Positions 1-5,531 of a DNA stretch of 8,158 nucleotides are shown here, in pieces (position 1 is the first letter of the stretch; each line of letters starts with the position of its first letter). The notes beneath the pieces are model-generated. The model searched no databases. It had not been told where the DNA came from and saw only the letters and a list, made by a program, of their open reading frames with translations. The position numbers were made by a program, and so were the translations under genes. Location: NCBI GenBank assembly GCA_916720465.1, contig CAKARF010000038.1, forward strand, positions 1 through 8,158, written 5' to 3'. The stretch is from an uncultured Atopobium sp. (lineage in GTDB: Bacteria > Actinomycetota > Coriobacteriia > Coriobacteriales > Atopobiaceae).

Positions 1-413
1 TGATGGCTCATAACATCGTTCCTATTTCTTGCTGCGGTGAGTCTCTTGAGGTTCGCAACGCTGGTACACACGTTCAGTTTGTTGTTGACCAGATCAAGGC
101 AGATACCAAGGGTCTAGAGATTACAGATCCTTCCAAGTACGTTATTGCTTATGAGCCAATCTGGGCAATTGGTACTGGTATGACCGCAACTGCTGATGAC
201 GCACAGGAAGTCTGCGGCGCAATCCGTAAGACCCTGGTAGAGATCTTTGGTGCAGAAATTGCAGACGGTATCCGTATTCTTTACGGTGGTTCTGCAAAGC
301 CAGAGAACGTTGGCGGCTTCCTCGAGAAAGAGGACGTCGACGGCGCACTTGTTGGTGGCGCATCTCTCAAGGCTGATTCCTTCGTTGCAATGGTAAAGAG
401 CGCAATGAACTAA
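1..413 (+). CDS. tpiA: Triosephosphate isomerase, C-terminal half (5'-partial)
   Basis: This cytoplasmic glycolytic enzyme interconverts dihydroxyacetone phosphate and glyceraldehyde 3-phosphate. The gene enters from the left edge; the first whole codon is at base 3, and the ATG there is internal because the family is about 250 residues and only 136 are visible. Visible signatures are the PISCCGE segment (family usually P-x-x-C-x-GE), the catalytic glutamate in YEPIWAIGTG (codon at 153-155), the phosphate-binding loop in ILYGGSAKPEN, and the final barrel loop DGALVGGASL. The loop-6 C-terminal hinge reads MTA, whereas many family members have KTA. The stop is TAA at 411-413, followed 73 bases later by a strong terminator. 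Linkage to secG is common in Gram-positive glycolytic clusters. The identification is very secure; only the upstream context is missing. Confidence 0.97.
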   Translation, partial: MAHNIVPISCCGESLEVRNAGTHVQFVVDQIKADTKGLEITDPSKYVIAYEPIWAIGTGMTATADDAQEVCGAIRKTLVEIFGAEIADGIRILYGGSAKPENVGGFLEKEDVDGALVGGASLKADSFVAMVKSAMN

Positions 414-486
414 ACTCTGACAAAGCTCCTTACCACCGGTGAGGCGCTTGGCTCATTTGTTAAGTTCTTGTTTGTTTTGCAACTTG

Positions 487-532
487 GCACACGTCATTCC
501 CAAAGGGGAGTGGCGTGTGCTATTCTTTTTTC
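487..532 (+). terminator. Rho-independent terminator after tpiA
   Basis: Bases 487-501 pair with 506-520 through 15 consecutive pairs, two of them G-U, around the loop AAAG. The stem is followed by the T-rich run TATTCTTTTTTCTT. This is a textbook intrinsic terminator and should end the tpiA (glycolytic) transcript before secG. Confidence 0.9.
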
Positions 533-587
533 TTGTACGTGAAAATAACTAGGGCTGGATTTTCTCGCCAGCAAGAGGGGGAACCTC

Positions 588-839
588 GTGGGCGTTCTGA
601 ATACAATTCTTTTGGTGCTGTTTGTACTTTCTGGCATTTTGACGGTGCTGCTTGTTCTGGCACACTCCGGAAAGGGCACTGGCGTTTCTGACATGATTGC
701 TTCTTCTATGTATAACGCAAGCGCTGGTTCAGGCATTATGGAGAAGAACCTTGATCGCCTTACCGTCATCACTACAACCATTTTCCTGGTTTGCGCTATT
801 GTTATGGCTTTGACGTTCCCTGTTGGCGCTATTGGCTAA
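588..839 (+). CDS. secG: Preprotein translocase subunit SecG
   Basis: SecG is a small, non-essential membrane subunit of the SecYEG channel that helps SecA-driven protein export. The 83-residue product has the SecG layout: a transmembrane helix at about residues 4-24, then HSGKGTG (26-32), a polar, glycine- and serine-rich stretch, the family motif EKNLDR (52-57), and a second helix at about 59-78. The length is normal for the family. The start is a GTG at 588, with the purine-rich AAGAGGGGGA about 5 bases upstream; no ATG gives a better start. Terminators flank the gene on both sides, so it is probably transcribed alone. I saw no convincing promoter in the 55 bases between the upstream hairpin and the start. 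Confidence 0.93.
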   Translation: MGVLNTILLVLFVLSGILTVLLVLAHSGKGTGVSDMIASSMYNASAGSGIMEKNLDRLTVITTTIFLVCAIVMALTFPVGAIG

Positions 840-866
840 GCAGCTCCTTTTACTTTTGAATTACCT

Positions 867-900
867 GCCGAGAAACCCGAGTTTCTCGGCATTTTTTATT
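867..900 (+). terminator. Rho-independent terminator after secG
   Basis: GCCGAGAAAC (867-876) pairs perfectly over 10 bp with GTTTCTCGGC (881-890) around the loop CCGA, and is followed by ATTTTTTATT. It lies 27 bases after the secG stop and separates secG from the opp genes. Confidence 0.93.
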
Positions 901-1123
901 CGTAGTCTGCGGAGTATGCGAAAATTTGCTATTGAGAATAACGGCAAAAAGGCCGGGCGCGACAGATAGTAGTTTTCTTTTACTTCTTAACAGAATTTTC
1001 AATAACGTTTCTCATATGTAAACAAATTTGATTGTGACCTACACGCTGGGTTTAAACAGTCATTATATGTGGATACGTTTTACTGGGATTGGTATGCAAA
1101 GATGGGATTATCTTAGAGATTCG

Positions 1124-1153
1124 TTCAGTCGGGCTGCTATTCCATGGTAAAAT
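1124..1153 (+). promoter_or_regulatory. Candidate extended -10 promoter for oppBC-DF
   Basis: TGGTAAAAT at 1145-1153 is an extended -10 (TGn followed by TAAAAT, a 5/6 match to TATAAT). The best -35, TTCAGT at 1124-1129, is poor and lies 18 bases upstream, which is tolerated for extended -10 promoters. Transcription from here would give a leader of roughly 100 bases including the 1221-1241 hairpin. This is judged by eye only. Confidence 0.4.
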
Positions 1154-1220
1154 TACACTTTGTTGTGTATTCACGGCATGTTTGTTGTAGGAATGCTAGG
1201 TTGCCATACCGAGAAAACCT

Positions 1221-1241
1221 CGCTTATCAGGTGGATAAGCG
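1221..1241 (+). promoter_or_regulatory. Hairpin in the oppB leader
   Basis: CGCTTATC (1221-1228) and GATAAGCG (1234-1241) are perfect 8-bp inverted repeats around AGGTG. There is no T run, so this is not a terminator. It ends 20 bases before the oppB ATG. CCTC at 1218-1221 is also complementary to the GAGG of the Shine-Dalgarno (1251-1254) and could stack on this stem, hiding the ribosome binding site. Alternatively the palindrome could be a protein-binding operator. The function is inferred. Confidence 0.45.
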
Positions 1242-1261
1242 CAAGGCGGTGAGGAGAGTCA

Positions 1262-2254
1262 ATGGCACGGTTTGTTTGGTACGTTACAAAGAGGATTTTG
1301 AGCTACATTGTGATGATTTTTGTTGCAACTTCGCTCACATTCTTCCTCGCATCTTCATTCATGAGCCCACGTTCTAACTTGGAGCAGCGTACTCCACGCC
1401 CTCCACAGGAGTCTATTGAGACTAACCTTTACAGAACCAATCTGAATGACAAAACTCCCGTTATTGAGCGTTATCAGGTTTGGATTACAAACCTGCTTAC
1501 CAAGTTTGACTTTGGTATGACTCCAACGGGCGATAGTGTTAACCGTGAGATGAGCTCTAAGTTTATGGCTTCTATTGAGCTTATGACGCCAGCAACTATT
1601 TTGTCAGTTGTTATTGGTGTTAGCTTGGGTGTTTATACTGCTCAGCGCCAGTATCAGTGGCAGGATCGCTTCTTCAGTGGTGTTGCATCAGTACTTCTGG
1701 TTATTCCTACCGTTGTTTTGGCTATTCTTATTGTTTTCTCGGCCATTGAAATTAACGCTAGGGCCGGTGCTCGTATCTTCTACGTTACCGATCTTTCCAG
1801 TGGTGATACGGGTAACTTCTTTACCTGGCTTCTTGACTTCCTTCAACACATTATTCTTCCAACCATCGTTTTGACCATCATCAGCTCTGTTGGTTACCAC
1901 CTGTCACAGCGTACGTACTTGCTTGATGAGATGCACGCTGATTACGTTCGTACTGCTCGCGCAAAGGGCCTTACCCGTAAGCAGGCAATCCGTAAGCACG
2001 CTCTTCGCGTTTCTTTGATTCCTACTGCTGTTTCTGTTGCATTCTCTCTTGCAGGCATCTTTACTGGTGCCGTTATGACCGAGAAGGTCTTTGCAATTCA
2101 CGGTCTTGGTGAATACTTCATTAACTGTATTAACAACAACAATATTCACGGCGCAGTTGCAGTTGCGGCGTTCTCTGGTGCAATGACTCTTGTTGGCGCA
2201 CTTCTGGCTGACCTCTTTGCTGCTGCCCTTGATCCACGAATTAAGATGAGCTAA
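1262..2254 (+). CDS. oppB: Oligopeptide/dipeptide ABC transporter permease OppB
   Basis: This is one of two channel-forming membrane subunits of a peptide-family ABC importer. The 330-residue product has a short basic N-terminus and a first helix at about 12-33. An outside loop of about 70 residues ends in a FDFG-type motif (82-85; usually GDFG in the family). Further helices lie near 108-127, 139-161, 196-214, 255-275 and 299-322. The cytoplasmic coupling (EAA) loop DYVRTARAKGL (227-237), leading to SLIP (251-254), is the hallmark that docks on the ATPase. The C-terminus, DPRIKMS, is typical. It is slightly longer than the usual ~306 residues, mainly through the outside loops, including a polar insert near 167-185. 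The ATG has GAGGAG five bases upstream. The stop overlaps the oppC ribosome binding site. Peptide specificity cannot be read from the sequence, so Dpp- or nickel-type substrates remain possible. Confidence 0.92.
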   Translation: MARFVWYVTKRILSYIVMIFVATSLTFFLASSFMSPRSNLEQRTPRPPQESIETNLYRTNLNDKTPVIERYQVWITNLLTKFDFGMTPTGDSVNREMSSKFMASIELMTPATILSVVIGVSLGVYTAQRQYQWQDRFFSGVASVLLVIPTVVLAILIVFSAIEINARAGARIFYVTDLSSGDTGNFFTWLLDFLQHIILPTIVLTIISSVGYHLSQRTYLLDEMHADYVRTARAKGLTRKQAIRKHALRVSLIPTAVSVAFSLAGIFTGAVMTEKVFAIHGLGEYFINCINNNNIHGAVAVAAFSGAMTLVGALLADLFAAALDPRIKMS

Positions 2255-2267
2255 GGAGGCGGCGGAT

Positions 2268-3341
2268 ATGTCTAAAGAAGAACTTACAAATACTGATCAG
2301 CTTACTGATCAAGATAACGTCTCCGGTAAAGCTGGTTTGACAAACGCTGAGCGCGAGCTTGAGGCAGATGCAAAGAGTAACAGCAAAGAGGTTAAGCGTA
2401 TTAGTTATGCTGGCCTGATTGTTCGACGTTTCTTCCGTCAGCGTTCTGCTGTTATTGGCCTGATTATTATTGGCATTATGGTGCTTATTGCTCTTTTTGG
2501 TAAGTATCTAACTCCATATAACTATCAAGATGCAGACTTTGCTGCTCTTGCTAAGGCTCCTAATGCCAATCACTGGTTTGGTACAGATGGCGCTGGTATT
2601 GACTTATATGCCTGCGTTGTTCACGGTCTCGGTCGTTCTCTGACCATTGGTATCAGCTATGCAGTCTTGACCACTATCATCTCTGCAATTATTGGTACTG
2701 CTATTGCCTATGTACGTGGTATTCCAGAGAAAATTGGTATGTGGCTTCTTGATATGCTGATGGTCATTCCAAGTTTCTTGCTGGTTGCTATGATTGTTCG
2801 TGCAGCTGGCGGAGAGTCTGGCTGGCTTATGCTTATCTTTGGTTTGACTGCTTTTGGTTGGATTGGTCGCGCTCGTACGCTTCGTACCATGGCTCTTTCT
2901 CTCCGCGAGAGAGATTACGTCAGGGCCGCTAAGTACATGGGTGTTTCTCCATTCACTATCATTGTGCGCCACCTTATTCCAAACCTTGGTTCAATTCTTA
3001 TTATTGACCTGGTCCTTGCTGTCATCGGTGGTATTAACTCTGAGACTGCATTCAGCTTCTTGGGTCTTGGTATTAAGGCACCAGACACCTCCCTCGGATA
3101 CCTTCTGAGCGCAGGTTCTTCTGCAATGCTTACCACTCCATGGATGATTCTTATTCCATCCGTATTCTTGATTATTGTCTGCGTTGGCCTTCAGCTTATT
3201 GGTGATGGTCTTCGTGATGCATTTGACCCATATTCTCGCGCCGCTGGTAGCGTTAAGGATCAAGATGAGGATAACGATGCAGCAGATGAGTCTGAGATTT
3301 CTGCTGACATGGTTTCTGAAGAAACAACGGAGCGTGCATAA
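2268..3341 (+). CDS. oppC: Oligopeptide/dipeptide ABC transporter permease OppC
   Basis: This is the second permease subunit, partner of OppB. Of its 357 residues, the first ~45 are hydrophilic and charged. An OppC-type N-terminal helix follows (about 60-78, after RRFFRQRSAVIG). The segment HWFGTDGAGIDLYACVVHG (102-120) matches the family's H-x-FGTD region, except that the usual arginine before D112 is isoleucine here. Five more helices follow. The EAA loop is DYVRAAKYMGVS (216-227), leading to HLIP (235-238). FSFLGLGIKAPD (262-273) is another family motif. The C-terminus (331-357) is an unusual acidic tail rich in D and E. The start has a perfect AGGAGG (2254-2259) that begins on the last base of the oppB stop, eight bases upstream. 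The final stop base is also the first base of the next start, indicating translational coupling. Confidence 0.93.
   Translation: MSKEELTNTDQLTDQDNVSGKAGLTNAERELEADAKSNSKEVKRISYAGLIVRRFFRQRSAVIGLIIIGIMVLIALFGKYLTPYNYQDADFAALAKAPNANHWFGTDGAGIDLYACVVHGLGRSLTIGISYAVLTTIISAIIGTAIAYVRGIPEKIGMWLLDMLMVIPSFLLVAMIVRAAGGESGWLMLIFGLTAFGWIGRARTLRTMALSLRERDYVRAAKYMGVSPFTIIVRHLIPNLGSILIIDLVLAVIGGINSETAFSFLGLGIKAPDTSLGYLLSAGSSAMLTTPWMILIPSVFLIIVCVGLQLIGDGLRDAFDPYSRAAGSVKDQDEDNDAADESEISADMVSEETTERA
2291..2311 (+). repeat. Short direct/inverted repeat at the start of oppC
   Basis: TACTGATCA occurs twice (2291-2299 and 2303-2311), giving the peptide repeat TDQ-LTDQ. Because TGATCA is palindromic, the same bases also form a 7-bp stem, TGATCAG (2294-2300) with CTGATCA (2305-2311), around CTTA. 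It sits 23-43 bases inside the coding region, where structure can affect early translation. Chance is a fair alternative. Confidence 0.5.
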
Positions 3342-5374
3342 TGGCTGACATTACTAATACTTCTGCAAAGCAGGGAAGTGTAGAGATGGATGATGTCCTA
3401 CGCTATGAGCTGCTTGAGTCAAATGGTCCTAAGGGTGCACCAACGGGAGATCCCGTTCTTTCCGTTCGTGATCTCAAGGTTTCCTTTAACACTGAGGCTG
3501 GTCGTGTAGATGCAGTTCGTGGTGTGAACTTTGACCTTTGGGGTGGTCGCACCCTGGGTATCGTAGGTGAGTCTGGTTCTGGTAAATCCGTAACAGCACT
3601 TGCCCTTATTGGTCTTCTTGATGACAATGCCCATGTTACCGGCTCCATTAAGCTTGGTGATGAACAGCTCATTGGCAAGACCGATGAAGAGATGTCTAAG
3701 CTTCGTGGCACCAGAATTTCTATGATTTTCCAGGATCCACTATCTGCTCTTACTCCAATGTTTTCTATTGGCGATCAGATTGCAGAGGCTCTGCTTACCC
3801 ATAATCCTTCTATGAGTAAAGCAGATGTCCGTAAGCGTTGTATTGAGCTTCTCACCATTGTTGGAATTACTGATCCAGAGAATCGTCTGGATTCTTTCCC
3901 CCATGAGTTCTCTGGTGGTATGCGTCAGCGTGTTGTTATTGCTATTGCAATTGCAAACAACCCTGACATCATCATCGCTGACGAGCCAACTACTGCTCTT
4001 GACGTAACCATTCAGGCCCAGATTCTTGACGTTTTGAAGGTTGCACAGAAAGAGACAGGTGCAGCAGTTGTTTTGATTACACACGACCTTGGTGTTGTTG
4101 CAGGTACTGCTGACGATATTATGGTTATGTATGCAGGTCGTGGTGTTGAGCGTGCAAGCGTTGATACGCTGTTCGCAGAGCCAAGGCATCCTTACACCAT
4201 GGGTCTTCTGGGCGCAGTTCCAAAGCCACACCTTCCAGCAGAGCACAGGCTTGTTCCTATTAAGGGTAATCCACCTTCACTTGCTGCTATTCCAACTGGT
4301 TGTCCTTTTAACCTACGTTGTCCTATGGCAACAGAGGAGTGCTCTAAGAAGGAGCCTTTGCTGGTTCCTGCAAATCCAGCTGAGGGACACCTTGCATCTT
4401 GCCACCACCTTAAGGAGATTTGCGAGAAGAATCTCACCTACGCAGAGGTTTATCCAGACTTTGAGCCAATTCTTCCTAAGTGGGTTGACGTGCCTCGCTC
4501 TGAGCGCCCCGTTGTACTTGAGGTTGAAGGCTTGACTAAGACATTCCCTGTTCAGGGTAAAGGTTTTATCAGGCGCAGTAAGGGCACTATGACCGCTGTT
4601 GATCACATCAACTTCCAGATTCATGAGGGCGAGACCCTAGCACTTGTTGGTGAGTCCGGCTCTGGTAAGTCAACTACACTGATGCAGATTATGGATCTCT
4701 TGAAACCAGAGGATGGTCGAATTACTGTCCTTGGTAAAAACGTTGCAGATCTTAAGAGCGCGGCTGATCGTCGAGAAGTTCGTAAAGATCTCCAGGTTAT
4801 TTTCCAGGATCCAATGAGCTCCCTTGACCCCCGTATGCCTATCTATGATGTTTTGGCAGAGCCACTTCAGGCACAGGGTTGGAATAAGGCAGACATTAAC
4901 GCTCGTATTGGTGAACTTATGCGTCTGGTTGGCATTAATCCAGATTACGTTGATCGCTTCCCATCTCAGTTCTCTGGTGGTCAGCGTCAGCGTATTGCAA
5001 TTGCTCGTGCTCTTGCAACAAGTCCAAAGATTCTTCTTTTGGACGAGCCAATTGCATCTCTGGATGTTTCCATTCAGGCAGGTATTATTAACCTTCTTGA
5101 GGATCTTCAGGTTCAGTTGAAGATTTCTTATCTTTTTGTTGCTCACGATCTTGCTGTCATTCGTCACATTTCTGACACTGTTGCTGTTATGCACTTGGGC
5201 AAGATTGTAGAGTACGGTGAGACTGAAGACGTCTTTACTAATCCACAAGATCCTTACACCAAGGCTCTTCTCTCAGCTATTCCAATTCCTGATCCAAAGA
5301 TTGAGCGTACTCGTGAGCGTATGATTTATCAGGATGGTAAGCTTGTTCCAGCAACACACATTGCAACTGAGTAG
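3341..5374 (+). CDS. oppDF: Fused peptide ABC transporter ATPase (OppD-OppF)
   Basis: This cytoplasmic subunit powers the OppBC channel. Its 677 residues carry two complete ATPase domains on one chain. Domain 1 (OppD-like): Walker A GESGSGKS 76-83, Q131, signature SGGMRQ 191-196, Walker B with D214 and catalytic E215, switch H248. It is followed by the peptide-transporter C-terminal region (PYTMGLL, then KGNPPSL) with cysteines C321, C327, C334 and C354. Domain 2 (OppF-like): Walker A 437-444, Q489, SGGQRQ 545-550, D568/E569, H602, then DPYTKALLSAIP and a short tail without cysteines. Both ATP sites look catalytically intact. The reading frame runs unbroken through the linker (about 360-390), so this is a real fusion and not a frameshift. 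GGAG at 3329-3332 precedes the ATG, which overlaps the oppC stop by one base. A strong terminator follows. Confidence 0.94.
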   Translation: MADITNTSAKQGSVEMDDVLRYELLESNGPKGAPTGDPVLSVRDLKVSFNTEAGRVDAVRGVNFDLWGGRTLGIVGESGSGKSVTALALIGLLDDNAHVTGSIKLGDEQLIGKTDEEMSKLRGTRISMIFQDPLSALTPMFSIGDQIAEALLTHNPSMSKADVRKRCIELLTIVGITDPENRLDSFPHEFSGGMRQRVVIAIAIANNPDIIIADEPTTALDVTIQAQILDVLKVAQKETGAAVVLITHDLGVVAGTADDIMVMYAGRGVERASVDTLFAEPRHPYTMGLLGAVPKPHLPAEHRLVPIKGNPPSLAAIPTGCPFNLRCPMATEECSKKEPLLVPANPAEGHLASCHHLKEICEKNLTYAEVYPDFEPILPKWVDVPRSERPVVLEVEGLTKTFPVQGKGFIRRSKGTMTAVDHINFQIHEGETLALVGESGSGKSTTLMQIMDLLKPEDGRITVLGKNVADLKSAADRREVRKDLQVIFQDPMSSLDPRMPIYDVLAEPLQAQGWNKADINARIGELMRLVGINPDYVDRFPSQFSGGQRQRIAIARALATSPKILLLDEPIASLDVSIQAGIINLLEDLQVQLKISYLFVAHDLAVIRHISDTVAVMHLGKIVEYGETEDVFTNPQDPYTKALLSAIPIPDPKIERTRERMIYQDGKLVPATHIATE

Positions 5375-5395
5375 AAATACTTAAATGTTTTTTAT

Positions 5396-5430
5396 AAACC
5401 CGCACGTAAATGACGTGCGGGTTTTGTTAT
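5396..5430 (+). terminator. Rho-independent terminator between oppDF and oppA
   Basis: AAACCCGCACGT (5396-5407) and ACGTGCGGGTTT (5413-5424) form a perfect 12-bp stem around AAATG, followed by TTGTTAT (T run 5422-5425 and beyond). It lies 21 bases after the oppDF stop and should largely separate the translocator genes from oppA. Confidence 0.9.
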
Positions 5431-5496
5431 GTTTCAAATAGTAAACGAGGTTGTTACGGGATTGTTTCCACTATGGAGTATTCATAAGCAATTTCG

Positions 5497-5502
5497 TATA
5501 GT
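5497..5502 (+). promoter_or_regulatory. Candidate -10 box for oppA
   Basis: TATAGT matches the TATAAT consensus at five of six bases and would start transcription about 25 bases before the gene. No good -35 is present at 16-18 bases upstream (the best are TGGAGT-like). The upstream terminator implies that a promoter must exist between 5431 and 5531; this box is the best candidate by eye. Confidence 0.35.
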
Positions 5503-5531
5503 TAAGTGAATATCTGTAAGCCTTAAAAGAA

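Larger units (their letters stand above)
901..1261 (+). other. Non-coding region upstream of the opp operon
   Basis: No convincing gene is present in these 361 bases. The stretch is AT-rich and holds a candidate extended -10 element (1145-1153), a perfect 8-bp hairpin (1221-1241) and the oppB Shine-Dalgarno sequence GAGGAG (1251-1256). A second, weaker promoter-like pair is TTGATT (1028-1033) and TTTAAA (1051-1056), 17 bases apart. The latter sits inside the palindrome GTTTAAAC (1050-1057). A gapped GTTT/AAAC inverted repeat lies at 1007-1023. These could be operator sites, but each is short enough to occur by chance. I recognised no riboswitch or T-box signature. Confidence 0.6.

Noticed and set aside
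1021..1261. Riboswitch or T-box leader for the opp operon
   Set aside because: I saw no T-box conserved sequence, no terminator/antiterminator pair and no known aptamer core; only short hairpins are present.
1144..1377. Possible 77-residue upstream gene before oppB
   Set aside because: It has no ribosome binding site, its start lies within the candidate -10 box, it overlaps oppB in another frame by more than 110 bases, and its cysteine/arginine-rich translation resembles nothing known.
3740..4246. Minus-strand open frame (168 residues) opposite the first ATPase domain of oppDF
   Set aside because: It is the same kind of antisense shadow, with no domain motif and an excess of N, C and T.
4089..4535. 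Plus-strand 148-residue leucine-rich frame inside oppDF
   Set aside because: It is an out-of-frame reading of the oppDF coding sequence; the leucines come from shifted GTT/CTT codons and are not a true membrane protein.
4670..5248. Long minus-strand open frame (192 residues) opposite the second ATPase domain of oppDF
   Set aside because: It lies wholly antisense to a gene with all ABC motifs. Its composition (many N, T, C, S, L) is that of a reverse-complement shadow, and it has no supporting start signal.
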